Shown: in pieces, positions 52,691 to 62,300 of the stretch
How the letters are laid out: each line of letters starts with the position of its first letter
Numbering within the stretch: position 1 is the stretch's first letter
Assembly: GCA_963731125.1 (NCBI GenBank)
Contig: CAVSVP010000004.1
Coordinates: 62,001 to 126,000 of the forward strand
Length of the DNA: 64,000 nt
Origin: CAVSVP01 sp963731125
GTDB taxonomy: Bacteria > Pseudomonadota > Gammaproteobacteria > Competibacterales > Competibacteraceae
Direction: 5' to 3'
Translations under genes and position numbers: made by a program
Notes under the pieces: generated by a model
Seen by the model: only the letters and a program-made list of their open reading frames with translations
Databases searched by the model: none
What the model was told of the DNA's origin: nothing

Positions 52691-54100
52691 ATGCTACCGG
52701 TGATCGCCCTCGTGGGCCGACCTAACGTAGGTAAGTCTACCCTATTTAATGTTCTAACCCAAACACGCGCTGCCCTGGTGGCAAATGTTCCGGGACTTAC
52801 CCGCGATCGTCAGTATGGGGTTGGTAGGGCCGATTCGCGGAATTATCTGGTGATGGACACAGGTGGTCTGACCGGCGAGGACAAGGGGCTGGAAGGATTA
52901 GTGGCGCGTCAGGTTTGGCGTGCGCTACAGGAATCCGATGCTGTGTTGTTCTTGGTGGATGGGCGTACCGGTTTGAGTGGCGGTGACGAGGAAATCGCCA
53001 CACGACTACGCCACCTCGGCAAGCCCCTGTATCTCGTGGTTAACAAGACTGAGCATCTGGATCCGGCTGTAGTCACTGCAGAATTTCATCGCTTGGGACT
53101 GGGGAATCCGCACACCATTTCTGCAACCCATAACCGGGGGGTTGCCGACTTGACGGAAACCGTATTGGAAAACATCGCTGTTAAGCAGGATGAGGCGATA
53201 TTAGCGGATGCGGAAGGAGGTATTCGTTTGGCCATCGTCGGGCGTCCCAACGTGGGAAAATCCACCCTAGTCAATTGTCTCCTGGGCGAAGAACGTGTCT
53301 TAACTTTTGACCAACCAGGCACGACCCGGGATAGTGTGGCTGTTCCCTTCGCCAAGGACGGTCAACGCTATACGCTGATTGACACGGCCGGTGTGCGGCG
53401 CCGCAGCCGGGTTCAAGAGGCCATTGAAAAGTTTAGTGTCATTAAAACACTACAGGCTATCGAACAGGCTCACGTCGTCATTATGGTAGTGGACGCGCGT
53501 CAGGATATCGGCGAGCAGGATGCAACGCTATTGAGTTTTATTTTGGATAGCGGACGAGCGCTCGTGCTGGCGGTTAACAAATGGGACCGTCTGAATCCGG
53601 ATACCCGGCAAACCGTGCGTCGCGAGCTGGCGCGCAAACTGTATTTTTTGGACTTTGCCAAGACACATTTTATCTCGGCCTTGCACGGTTCGGGCGTCAT
53701 GGATCTATTGCAGTCTGTCAACCAGGCGTATGCCGCTGCTACACGCTCATTGTCTACTCCGCAACTGACCCGCATTCTGGAAGAGGCGGTAGCCAATCAT
53801 CAACCGCCTTTAGTTCGCGGGCAGCGTATTAAGCTACGTTACGCTCATCAGGGCGGGCAGAATCCACCGTTGATTGTCGTCCACGGTAACCGCACCGAAC
53901 ACGTGCCGGCCTCCTATCGGCGTTACTTAGCGAATGTCTATCGCGAAGCGTTGGACCTGTGGGGAACCCCGGTGCGCATGGAGTTCAAAGGTGGTGAGAA
54001 TCCCTATGTTTCCGGGCGATCGCCGCGTCAGCAAGGGCAGCGGCCGGTCAAAAAAAACCTTAGTAAGGGTACAGTCAGGCTGAAAAGGCGGGGGCGTTGA
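52691..54100 (+). CDS. der: Ribosome biogenesis GTPase Der (EngA)
   Basis: A 469-residue GTPase with two tandem G domains. Each has GRPNVGKST (near residue 9 and near 182), with DTGGLTGEDKG and DTAGVRRRSR switches and NKxE/NKWD base motifs. The C-terminal KH-like domain includes KLRYAHQGGQNPPLIVVHGN. The ATG at 52691 (MLPVIALVGRPNVGKST) is standard; upstream in-frame ATG is not supported. It is essential for 50S ribosomal assembly. Confidence 0.97.
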   Translation: MLPVIALVGRPNVGKSTLFNVLTQTRAALVANVPGLTRDRQYGVGRADSRNYLVMDTGGLTGEDKGLEGLVARQVWRALQESDAVLFLVDGRTGLSGGDEEIATRLRHLGKPLYLVVNKTEHLDPAVVTAEFHRLGLGNPHTISATHNRGVADLTETVLENIAVKQDEAILADAEGGIRLAIVGRPNVGKSTLVNCLLGEERVLTFDQPGTTRDSVAVPFAKDGQRYTLIDTAGVRRRSRVQEAIEKFSVIKTLQAIEQAHVVIMVVDARQDIGEQDATLLSFILDSGRALVLAVNKWDRLNPDTRQTVRRELARKLYFLDFAKTHFISALHGSGVMDLLQSVNQAYAAATRSLSTPQLTRILEEAVANHQPPLVRGQRIKLRYAHQGGQNPPLIVVHGNRTEHVPASYRRYLANVYREALDLWGTPVRMEFKGGENPYVSGRSPRQQGQRPVKKNLSKGTVRLKRRGR

Positions 54101-54240
54101 GAGAACTAAAGGATAAGGAGCGGTGGCGGTGCATCGACTAGCAGTGATCATTGCGCGTTTTGGGCATTCCAAGGGACTTTTTGCCAGTATTTCTGGATCC
54201 ATCCATGGCATCTGTTTCCATAACACCTTTAACAGAGTCC

Positions 54241-54558
54241 TCAGCCTTTCTGCACTATATCCTCAATCCAGGTATACGCAGCGACGGCCGCGGGAAAACC
54301 AATGGTTGGAATGGACAGCATCGCAACTTGCTTAAGCTCTGCGGGAGCGAAACCCTCCTCGAGGGCACGCCGGCTATGGGAATGAACGGCTCCCTCAGAC
54401 CTGGAAGCGACCGCGAGGGCTAGTTTGATGAGTCGCCGCGAGCGCTCGTCTAAGGGTCCCGCATGGGCACAGGCCTCGCCTAGATTTGCATAGGCGTCCC
54501 AGATATCCGGATATGAATGAGCAACGGTGCCCGCCGCTGAAGGAAGTTTGTCCGCCAT
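54241..54558 (-). CDS. Carboxymuconolactone decarboxylase/AhpD-like small protein
   Basis: A 105-residue protein from ATG 54558, with GAGGAA seven bases upstream. It has the helical CMD core (DERSRRLIKLALAVASRSEG, ALEEGFAPAELKQVAML). The usual peroxidatic C-x2-C of AhpD-type members is replaced by AVHSHSRRA, so it lacks AhpD-like disulfide chemistry but keeps His residues. Members act as decarboxylases, peroxidase partners or unknown enzymes. It follows the c4-type cytochrome in the same direction (111 nt), possibly under the same control. Function unknown. Confidence 0.82.
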   Translation of the reverse strand: MADKLPSAAGTVAHSYPDIWDAYANLGEACAHAGPLDERSRRLIKLALAVASRSEGAVHSHSRRALEEGFAPAELKQVAMLSIPTIGFPAAVAAYTWIEDIVQKG

Positions 54559-54669
54559 GTTAGGTTCCTCTTTGAAGTAAATCGTTCTACGGTCAGTTGC
54601 CGCTCTAGCAAGAGCGATTCTGCACCCTGTAATTTTTTGAATGGATCCTATTAGTCTTACCAACAGTGG

Positions 54670-55308
54670 TTAATCAGCTCCCTTATTTTCTACTTTCATC
54701 TCGCCTTCCGCCGACACTTCTATCGCTGGCTGACCCTTTGCTGGCAGGTTAGCATAATACGCGGCTATATCCTGAATATCTTTATCACTTAATGACTTGA
54801 CGATGGGGTTGCAAAGCCCCCGGGGATCTAAGCGAGTGTCGTTGCGAAAGGCCTTGATTTGCGCAATCAAGTAAGCCTCGCCCTTGCCGGCCAATGGGGG
54901 AAAGTCGTCGGAAAAGCCACCAACCCCCTCATCTCCATGGCAAACCGCACAACGATTGGATTTGGCTTCACCTAAAACAATATCACCTGCCGACTGTGCT
55001 GACAGGCTGGAATAATAGGCGGCTATGTCTTGGATATCTGCATCGCGTAACGTTTTGACAATAGGATTGCACTGCCCGAAGGGATCTATCCGCGTGTTGT
55101 TGCGAAAGGCCTTGATCTGCGCAATCAGGTAAGCTTGGTTCTTGCCGGCTAACGGGGGAAAGTATTCAGATACGTCACCAGCTCCCTTATTGCCGTGACA
55201 GACCGCACAGCGATTAGATTTTGCCTCACCTAACATGACATTACCTGCCGCCAGTGCCAAGGAACCGATACCCAACAGTAGCATTAAAACGGTTGTTTTC
55301 TTCATCAA
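54670..55308 (-). CDS. Diheme c4-like cytochrome with non-standard axial ligands
   Basis: A 212-residue periplasmic protein: signal peptide (TVLMLLLGIGSLALAAG) and two tandem class-I cytochrome domains. Both contain NRCAVCHG, so two hemes are bound (CxxCH at ~34-38 and ~127-131). The domains are ~60% identical by eye. Cytochrome c4 normally has an axial Met around the M-A-P-M site; here the corresponding segments read GQCNPIV and GLCNPIV, and no Met is present in either domain before the tail. Cys may be the axial ligand. It lies next to narI, so a link to nitrate respiration is plausible but not shown. Confidence 0.88.
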   Translation of the reverse strand: MMKKTTVLMLLLGIGSLALAAGNVMLGEAKSNRCAVCHGNKGAGDVSEYFPPLAGKNQAYLIAQIKAFRNNTRIDPFGQCNPIVKTLRDADIQDIAAYYSSLSAQSAGDIVLGEAKSNRCAVCHGDEGVGGFSDDFPPLAGKGEAYLIAQIKAFRNDTRLDPRGLCNPIVKSLSDKDIQDIAAYYANLPAKGQPAIEVSAEGEMKVENKGAD

Positions 55309-55321
55309 TTCCCCTATGTAT

Positions 55322-55492
55322 TTACCGCACTAGAGGTGAATGGATAACTTGCAATCTGATACCGTGGAGGTTGGCCTGACCAATCAGGATTTGTAGGTGT
55401 TTTTTAAACGCTAAAAAGATCCGTCTCTTACTGATCTGGCCCGGCAGATTGCCGCTGGTGTGCTTAGCTAAGAGATTTGGGAAATCACTCAT
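55322..55492 (-). CDS. 56-residue ORF coupled to narI
   Basis: Its ATG shares one base with the narI stop (TAATG at 55494-55490), a configuration that usually reflects translational coupling. The product is a basic, soluble peptide (MSDFPNLLAKHTSGNLPGQ, then KRRIFLAFKKHLQILIGQ). No family was recognised. It might be a small accessory protein of the nitrate reductase operon or simply a spurious frame; the start overlap is the main support. Confidence 0.45.
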   Translation of the reverse strand: MSDFPNLLAKHTSGNLPGQISKRRIFLAFKKHLQILIGQANLHGIRLQVIHSPLVR

Positions 55493-56181
55493 TACCGCTG
55501 CCGCACCACCTGATAACGTCGGCCCAAATACCAGACTGGGGCGCTCCAAACATGCACTAAGCGGGTGAAGGGAAAGATGAGAAAAGTGGTTAACCCCAGA
55601 AACAGGTGTAGCTTATACCACCAGCTGATGCCCACCAACGACTCGATGGCACCGCTTTGGAAGGTGAGAATGCGCCGGGACCACTCGTGCAACAGCATCA
55701 TATTAACGCCATCCAAGTGGTGCAGCGATACGAAAATGGTGATCAGCCCCATGATCAGCTGCACATAAAGAAGCAGCAGAATAAAGATATCCATCCGGGT
55801 GCTGTTGGCACGCACCCGCGGATCAGTAAGCCGGCGGTGGAGCAGTATGGTAAGGCCGACGAAGGTCATCAGGCCGAAAATAGCGCCGGCCACAATGGCT
55901 AACACCTGTTTGGAGGGTGGCGTTAGACCGAAATAGTGGTAATACTTCGGCGGGGTGAGCAGACCAAAAAAATGCCCGAAAAACAACAGTAGGATTCCTA
56001 CGTGGAATAGATTGCTGGCAAGCCGCATGTTCTTGTTGCGAAGGAGCTGACTGGAGTGGGCTTTCCAGGTGTATTGATCCCGATCGAAGCGGACTAAGCT
56101 GCCGAGTAGGAATACCGTTCCGCAAATATAGGGATAATAGCCGAATAGAAACGTATCCAGATAACCTAATGGATCAAACAT
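55492..56181 (-). CDS. narI: Respiratory nitrate reductase gamma subunit
   Basis: A 229-residue cytochrome b subunit with five helices. It carries quinol electrons through two b hemes to NarH. Heme His residues occur in LFHVGILLLFFGHFFGLL and the C-terminal region (WWYKLHLFLGLTTFLIFPF, RLVHVWSAP). It ends in the typical PVWYLGRRYQVVRQR. Last of narGHJI; the next ORF starts within its stop codon. Confidence 0.97.
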   Translation of the reverse strand: MFDPLGYLDTFLFGYYPYICGTVFLLGSLVRFDRDQYTWKAHSSQLLRNKNMRLASNLFHVGILLLFFGHFFGLLTPPKYYHYFGLTPPSKQVLAIVAGAIFGLMTFVGLTILLHRRLTDPRVRANSTRMDIFILLLLYVQLIMGLITIFVSLHHLDGVNMMLLHEWSRRILTFQSGAIESLVGISWWYKLHLFLGLTTFLIFPFTRLVHVWSAPVWYLGRRYQVVRQR

Positions 56182-56196
56182 AGACGTTATCCTCGC

Positions 56197-56892
56197 TCAG
56201 AGAGAGGCATTTTTTGGCTGGCGCCCAACCCATTGCACTGGGGCCACGGTCGGGGACGGGGGCGCTTGGCAGCCGCCGGTTATGGGTGTAAAGATCACAG
56301 GTTCCTCCTCCCAGATCTTGTCCATGTGAATAAGGGTCTCGTCGGGGCCTTCGTTGGCGGCAGTTTTCTTGATTTCCTCAAGATTTTCAGGTGTCCCTGC
56401 AATCTTCTCCAGGGCGTTAAATAGCACATGATAGGAGCTACCACGTTCCCTAAGCCGCGCCCCTAACAGGCTTAGGATGGGTATAGCGTCGCTTAAAAGC
56501 GCGCAGGTTTCCTCTAGAGGGCGCTGGGAAAGGTACTCCAGAAACAAAGGGATATAATCCGGCAATTCCTTAACGGTGATCTCAAAGCCATGGGCCCGGT
56601 AGTACTCCATGAGATCCACCATGGCCTGGCCGCGATCCCGGGATTCTCCGTGGACATGCTCAAAGATATGCAGAGATAGGGCGCGACCGTGGTCGAATAG
56701 GTTTACGTAACGCTCTTGCAACTCCAAAAGATCAGTGTCGGCGAATTCCCTTAGCAAGTGCAGCGTAGCGCTCTTATCCCGAGGCGGGAGGATATCATCC
56801 TGCTCGATGACCCCTGTCATGTCCTTTAGGGCCTCAAGCATTTCGGCCTGAGGATAGCTTAACAACGCTGAAAGCACTTTAAAGGTCAGCAT
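56197..56892 (-). CDS. narJ: Nitrate reductase assembly chaperone
   Basis: A 231-residue cytoplasmic chaperone (TorD/NarJ family) needed for insertion of the molybdenum cofactor into NarG. It begins LTFKVLSALLSYPQAEML and contains SLHIFEHVHGESRDRGQAMV and DYIPLFLEYLSQ, both diagnostic. An AGGAGG site precedes its ATG, which lies 11 nt after the narH stop. Confidence 0.95.
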   Translation of the reverse strand: MLTFKVLSALLSYPQAEMLEALKDMTGVIEQDDILPPRDKSATLHLLREFADTDLLELQERYVNLFDHGRALSLHIFEHVHGESRDRGQAMVDLMEYYRAHGFEITVKELPDYIPLFLEYLSQRPLEETCALLSDAIPILSLLGARLRERGSSYHVLFNALEKIAGTPENLEEIKKTAANEGPDETLIHMDKIWEEEPVIFTPITGGCQAPPSPTVAPVQWVGRQPKNASL

Positions 56893-56903
56893 CAGTTATC
56901 CTC

Positions 56904-58454
56904 CTAGCTTCGCGGCGGCTCCACTTTGATGGGAACGGTCTTGCGAGTGGTTTGCTTCTTAAGGCCAAACAGGTTGACCTTACTGACTCCGTCGGAGCAG
57001 CCGTTGCCGAAGGTAAAACCGCAGCCGCCGCGCTCGCTAAAGGCATCATAGGTGGCGCTGGCGTATTCCCGGTGGCTGGTGGGAATGACAAAGCGGTCTT
57101 CAAGGTCGGCGATGGCCATATAACGGTACATGGCCTCCACCTGATCGATCCGTAGCCTTACTTTATCCAGGATCTTGGTGTCGACCTCGCCGTCCACATG
57201 CTTTTTGCGCATATAGGCACGCATGGCCAGCATGCGTTCCAGGGCTATAATTACCGGTTCCTCCAATCCCGCCGTCAGCAGATTGGCCAGATAACGAACC
57301 GGAATACGCAAGGATCTGACGTCGGGCAGTCCTTCGGCCATCCCGATCCAGCCGCTGTCGGTGGCCGCCTGAATGGGCGAGAGCGGCGGCACATACCAGA
57401 CCATGGGCAGGGTTCGGTATTCTGGATGAAGGGGAAAGGCCACCTTCCAATCCAGGGCCAGCTTGTAGACCGGGGACTCCTGGGCCGCTTCTAACCAAGC
57501 GTCGGAAATGCCTGCTTGACGGGCCGCTTTCTGGACATCGGCCGCAAAGGGGTCCAAAAAGATATCCAATTGGGCTTGGTAAAGATCCTGTTCAGAAACC
57601 TGACTCGCCGCCCTTTCTATGCGGTCGGCGTCATAGAGCAGCACGCCTAGGTAACGAATGCGACCGACACAGGTCTCGGAGCAGACTGTAGGCTGGCCTG
57701 CCTCGATGCGTGGATAGCAGAAAATACATTTCTCGGACTTACCGGTTTGCCAGTTGTAATAGATTTTTTTATAAGGACAGCCGCTGACACACATCCGCCA
57801 GCCCCGGCACTTATCCTGGTCAATTAGTACGATACCATCCTCTTCGCGTTTGTAGATGGCACCCGAAGGACAGGAGGCCAGGCATGACGGATTGAGGCAG
57901 TGTTCGCACAGCCTGGGCAGGTACATCATAAAGGTGCTCTCAAACTGCCCGTAGATCTCTTTTTGGATATTATCGAAATTTTTGTCCTTGGCTCGTTTGT
58001 GAAACTCCGTACCTAAAATCTCTTCCCAGTTGGGCCCCCACTCGATCTTATCCAGCCGCTGTCCGCTAATGAGCGAATAGGGCCGGGCGGTAGGCATATG
58101 GTCGGTCTCTGGGGCGTTATGGAGGTGCTGGTAGTCGAAATCGAAGGGTTCATAGTAGTCATCGATTTCGGGCATATCAGGGTTGGCGAAGATATTGATC
58201 AATACCCGCCCTTTGCTGCCGATCTTGGGCTTGATCTTGCCGTTTTGGCGGCGCTCCCAGCCGCCGTGCCATTTGTCCTGGTTCTCCCACTCCTTGGGAT
58301 AGCCGATACCAGGCTTAGTTTCCACATTGTTATACCAGGCGTACTCCATACCTTCCCGGGAGGTCCAGACATTTTTGCAGGTGATAGAACAGGTATGGCA
58401 ACCAATACACTTGTCCAGATTCATCACCATGCCGATTTGTGCGCGTACTTTCAT
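56904..58454 (-). CDS. narH: Respiratory nitrate reductase beta subunit
   Basis: A 516-residue iron-sulfur subunit that passes electrons from NarI to NarG. Four clusters are seen: CIGCHTCSITCKNVW at the N-terminus, CEHCLNPSCLASCPSGAIYK, then CRGWRMCVSGCPYKKIY (the Trp replaces a Cys, giving the [3Fe-4S] cluster) and KCIFCYPRIEAGQPTVCSET. No signal peptide, as expected for a cytoplasm-facing subunit. Follows narG after 34 nt. Confidence 0.97.
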   Translation of the reverse strand: MKVRAQIGMVMNLDKCIGCHTCSITCKNVWTSREGMEYAWYNNVETKPGIGYPKEWENQDKWHGGWERRQNGKIKPKIGSKGRVLINIFANPDMPEIDDYYEPFDFDYQHLHNAPETDHMPTARPYSLISGQRLDKIEWGPNWEEILGTEFHKRAKDKNFDNIQKEIYGQFESTFMMYLPRLCEHCLNPSCLASCPSGAIYKREEDGIVLIDQDKCRGWRMCVSGCPYKKIYYNWQTGKSEKCIFCYPRIEAGQPTVCSETCVGRIRYLGVLLYDADRIERAASQVSEQDLYQAQLDIFLDPFAADVQKAARQAGISDAWLEAAQESPVYKLALDWKVAFPLHPEYRTLPMVWYVPPLSPIQAATDSGWIGMAEGLPDVRSLRIPVRYLANLLTAGLEEPVIIALERMLAMRAYMRKKHVDGEVDTKILDKVRLRIDQVEAMYRYMAIADLEDRFVIPTSHREYASATYDAFSERGGCGFTFGNGCSDGVSKVNLFGLKKQTTRKTVPIKVEPPRS

Positions 58455-58488
58455 GCTGCTGCCTCTACGTTAACCCGTTTTCCGGAAC

Positions 58489-61400
58489 TCATGCTTCACC
58501 GGTCTGCGGAAGCTCGGTTTGAAAAACCTTCTCGCGAGGTTCATCCAACCAATTCACTTTATTGAGCTTGCGAACAATTACGAATTCATCGCGGTTGGAA
58601 CCGACGGTGCCGTAGTAATTAAACCCCCAACTCTGCTGGGCATAGCCTCCGATCATATGGGTGGGTTTCACGGTCGTCCGAGTCACCGAGTTATGGATGC
58701 CGCCCCGGGTGCCGGTGGTTTCTGAGGCAGGTACACCGGTAAGCTTCTCCTGAGCGTGGTACATCATAGTCATGCCCTCGGGCACCCGCTGGCTGACCAC
58801 GGCTCGGGCCACCAAGGCGCCGTTGACGTTAAAGACTTCGATCCAGTCATTGTCTTCGATGCCTACCTGCTTGGCGTCCACCTCGCTTATCCAGACAATA
58901 GGACCGCCCCGGGACAGAGTGAGCATAATCAGGTTTTCTGTGTAGGTGCTATGAATACCCCATTTTTGGTGCGGAGTAATATGGTTTAACACAATCTCCG
59001 GATTGCCGTTGGGCATCTTGCCGAGGACCGGTTCGATGGCCTTGGTGTCCACCGGCGGCTTATAGACGGTGAATGTCTCACCGAAGGCCCGCATCCAAGG
59101 GTGATCCTGATAAAATTGTTGGCGGCCGGTGAACGTTCGCCAGGGAATCCGCTCGTGAACGTTGGTATAGCCGGCGTTATAGCTTACCTTCTCTGACTCG
59201 AGACCCGACCAGGTGGGAGAGGAGATAATCTTGCGCGGTTGCGCTACAATATCTCGAAACTGAATCCGGTCATCTTCTCGGGGCAGAGCCAAGTGGGTAT
59301 GATTACGTCCGGTGATTTTGCTTAAGGATTCCCAGGCCCGTACCGCCACATGGCCATTGGTCTCCGGTGCCAGACTCAGGATGACATTAGTGGCGTCGAT
59401 GTCCTTTTCAATTCGAGGCAGGTCTTTACTAACACCCTCCTCGATCACGGTATGGTTTAGGCCCTTTAAGAGTTCCACCTCAGCTTCTGTGTTCCAGGTG
59501 ATCCCCTTGCCGCCATTGCCCAACTTGACCATTAAAGGACCAAGGGCGGTAAACTTCTTATAGGTGTTAGGATAATCTCGCTCCACCACCACAAAGTTGG
59601 GCATGGTCTTGCCGGGAATGGGCTCTATTTCACCCTGCTTCCATTCCTTGACTTCCAGGGCCTGGGCTAATTCTGCCGGAGTGTCATGCAAAATGGGCAC
59701 GGCCACCAGGTCTTTCTCCACCCCCAGGTGACCCATCGCCACCTCTGAGAACTTTTTGGCAATGCCCTTGTAGATATCCCAATCGGAGCGGGATTCCCAG
59801 GCGGGATCTACCGCCTTGGACAGGGGGTGAATAAAGGGGTGCATATCCGTGGTATTGAGGTCGTTTTTCTCATACCAGGTCGCCGTGGGCAGGACAATAT
59901 CCGAGTAGATACAGGTGGTGGACATGCGAAAGTCCAGGGTCACCAGCAGATCCAGCTTGCCCTGAGGGTGCGGATCGCGCCACACTACCTCTTCGGGCAG
60001 CTCCTCGCCTAGCGCATTTAGGTCTTTACCGTGAACGCCATGAACGGTCCCCAACAAGTACTGCAGGAAGTATTCATGGCCCTTGCCTGAGGAGCCCAGC
60101 AAATTAGAGCGCCAGACGAACAGGTTACGCGGGAAGTTAGCCGGGTTGTCCGGGTCTTCGCAGGCCATTCGCAAATCCCCGTTTTTAAGGCGCTCTACAA
60201 CATAATCCTTAGGATCCTGACCGGCCTGCTCGGCAGCCTTCGTCAGTTTCAGAGGATTTTCCCCCAGCTGCGGCGCGGAGGGCAGCCAACCCATGCGTTC
60301 TGCGCGTACGTTATAGTCAATCAGGCTACCACTCCAGGCTTTGGAATCGGCGAGCGGCGAAAGGATTTCGCTGATCTTGAGTTTTTCATAGCGCCACTGA
60401 TCGGTATGGGCGTAGAAAAAGGAGGTACTGTTCATTTGCCGGGGTGGACGATGCCAGTCCAGGGCAAAGGCCAGCGGTAACCAGCCGGTCTGGGGTCTGA
60501 GTTTTTCCTGGCCTACATAATGGGCCCAACCGCCGCCGCTTTGGCCTATGCAACCGCACATCATCAGCATATAGATAATGCCCCGATAGGTCATGTCCAT
60601 ATGGTACCAATGGTTGATGCCGGCCCCCAGGATAACCATGGATTTACCATGGGTACGATCGGCATTTTCAGCAAACTGGCGGGCTACGGTAATGGCGTGT
60701 TGGCGCGGCACGCCAGTGATGTGCTCCTGCCAGGCCGGGGTATAGGGCACATCATCGTCGTAGGACGCCGCCACGTGGTCCCCCCCCAAGTTTCGCTCGA
60801 TGCCGTAATTAGCGGCTAACAGGTCGAATACCGTGGTGACTAGTGTCTCGGTGCCGTCTGCTAGGGTAAGTTTCTTCACCGGCACGTTGCGGATTTGGAT
60901 GGGATCGTGATGGGTATGTGCGAAGTGCTTGTGTTTGGTTCCGCCGAAGTAGGGAAAAGCCACCGGCGCCACGTCATCGCGGTTATCGAGCAGGGACAAG
61001 CGCAACCGAACATCGGCCCCGTCTAAGGCGTTCTTGGATTCGATATTCCATTTACCAACAGTGCCGCCTTGTTCGCCCCAGCGGAAACCGATGGAGCCGT
61101 TAGGTACGACGACTGTGCCGCTAAGTTCATCAAAGGCCACGGTCTTCCATTCCGGATTATTCTGTTGTGAAAGATCTTCTGCAAAGTCGCAGGCCCTTAA
61201 GAAGCGGTCGGGTATATAGGCATCGCCGCGCTTAACCAGACGGACCAAAAACGGCATATCGGTATTCTCGCGCACATAGTTGGCAAAGTACTCGCTCTTG
61301 CCCTCCAGATGAAACTCTTTCAGGATTACGTGCCCCATGGCCATGGCAAGCGCCGAGTCGGTGCCCTGCTTGGGATGCAACCAGAGATCGGCAAACTTGG

Positions 61401-62262
61401 AAGCCTCCGAATAGTCAGGGCAGATTACTACGCTCTTGGCGCCTTTATAGCGGACCTCACTATAGTAGTGGGCGTCGGGCGAGCGGGTTTGCGGAACATT
61501 AGAGCCCCACAGAATCAGAAAGCTTGAGTTATACCAGTCGGCGGCCTCCGGCACATCGGTTTGCTCGCCCCAGGTCTGGGGGGAGGACGGTGGCAGATCG
61601 CAGTACCAGTCATAGAAGCTTAGGCAGACGCCGCCAATAAGGGACAGATAACGGGTGCCTGCGGCGTAGGAAATCATGGACATGGCCGGAATGGGCGAAA
61701 AGCCTGCCACCCGGTCCGGGCCGTATTGTTGGATCGTATAGGCATTGGCGGCGGCAGCGATCTCCAAGGCCACATCCCAGGTGGCCCGCACAAAACCTCC
61801 TAGGCCGCGCCGGGAGGTGTACTCCTTGCGCTTCTCCGGATCTTCCTGGATAGCGGCCCAGGCATCCACCGGGTCCTTGGTCTTGCGCGCCTCCTGCCAA
61901 AGCCTTAGAAGTCGGCCACGAATCATGGGATACTTCACCCGGTTGGCGCTATAAAGATACCAAGAGTAGCTAGCACCCCGGGGGCAACCGCGAGGTTCGT
62001 GATTGGGCAGATCCGGCCGGGTGCGGGGATAATCGGTGGCCTGTATCTCCCAGGTTACCAGTCCGTTTTTGACATAGATTTTCCAGCTGCACCCGCCGGT
62101 ACAGTTGACGCCGTGAGTGGAGCGAATGACCTTGTCGCTTTGCCAGCGGCTCCGATAACTATCCTCCCAACGCCGGTCCTCCTTGGTGACCACGCCGAGG
62201 TCACCGGAAAACGTATCTTGGTTTTTCTTAAAGAAGGTCAATCGATCTAGAAAATGGCTCAT
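58489..62262 (-). CDS. narG: Respiratory nitrate reductase alpha subunit
   Basis: A 1257-residue molybdenum enzyme that reduces nitrate to nitrite on the cytoplasmic side. The N-terminus SHFLDRLTFFKKNQDTFSGD resembles the vestigial Tat-like leader of NarG. The FS0 cluster ligands are in THGVNCTGGCSWKIYVKNG (His + 3 Cys) and PNHEPRGCPRGASYSW. Moco contacts include WGSNVPQTRSPDAHYYSEVR. GAGGTGG precedes ATG 62262. The length is standard (1240-1260). It is the first structural gene after narK. Confidence 0.98.
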   Translation of the reverse strand: MSHFLDRLTFFKKNQDTFSGDLGVVTKEDRRWEDSYRSRWQSDKVIRSTHGVNCTGGCSWKIYVKNGLVTWEIQATDYPRTRPDLPNHEPRGCPRGASYSWYLYSANRVKYPMIRGRLLRLWQEARKTKDPVDAWAAIQEDPEKRKEYTSRRGLGGFVRATWDVALEIAAAANAYTIQQYGPDRVAGFSPIPAMSMISYAAGTRYLSLIGGVCLSFYDWYCDLPPSSPQTWGEQTDVPEAADWYNSSFLILWGSNVPQTRSPDAHYYSEVRYKGAKSVVICPDYSEASKFADLWLHPKQGTDSALAMAMGHVILKEFHLEGKSEYFANYVRENTDMPFLVRLVKRGDAYIPDRFLRACDFAEDLSQQNNPEWKTVAFDELSGTVVVPNGSIGFRWGEQGGTVGKWNIESKNALDGADVRLRLSLLDNRDDVAPVAFPYFGGTKHKHFAHTHHDPIQIRNVPVKKLTLADGTETLVTTVFDLLAANYGIERNLGGDHVAASYDDDVPYTPAWQEHITGVPRQHAITVARQFAENADRTHGKSMVILGAGINHWYHMDMTYRGIIYMLMMCGCIGQSGGGWAHYVGQEKLRPQTGWLPLAFALDWHRPPRQMNSTSFFYAHTDQWRYEKLKISEILSPLADSKAWSGSLIDYNVRAERMGWLPSAPQLGENPLKLTKAAEQAGQDPKDYVVERLKNGDLRMACEDPDNPANFPRNLFVWRSNLLGSSGKGHEYFLQYLLGTVHGVHGKDLNALGEELPEEVVWRDPHPQGKLDLLVTLDFRMSTTCIYSDIVLPTATWYEKNDLNTTDMHPFIHPLSKAVDPAWESRSDWDIYKGIAKKFSEVAMGHLGVEKDLVAVPILHDTPAELAQALEVKEWKQGEIEPIPGKTMPNFVVVERDYPNTYKKFTALGPLMVKLGNGGKGITWNTEAEVELLKGLNHTVIEEGVSKDLPRIEKDIDATNVILSLAPETNGHVAVRAWESLSKITGRNHTHLALPREDDRIQFRDIVAQPRKIISSPTWSGLESEKVSYNAGYTNVHERIPWRTFTGRQQFYQDHPWMRAFGETFTVYKPPVDTKAIEPVLGKMPNGNPEIVLNHITPHQKWGIHSTYTENLIMLTLSRGGPIVWISEVDAKQVGIEDNDWIEVFNVNGALVARAVVSQRVPEGMTMMYHAQEKLTGVPASETTGTRGGIHNSVTRTTVKPTHMIGGYAQQSWGFNYYGTVGSNRDEFVIVRKLNKVNWLDEPREKVFQTELPQTGEA

Positions 62263-62300
62263 CTGTCCACCTCATATATCATTTCTTGTTCATTGCCTAA

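Noticed and set aside
58519..62250. Many plus-strand frames of 60-100 codons opposite narG
   Set aside because: They lie antisense to a complete, well-conserved narG and have no ribosome sites or family likeness.
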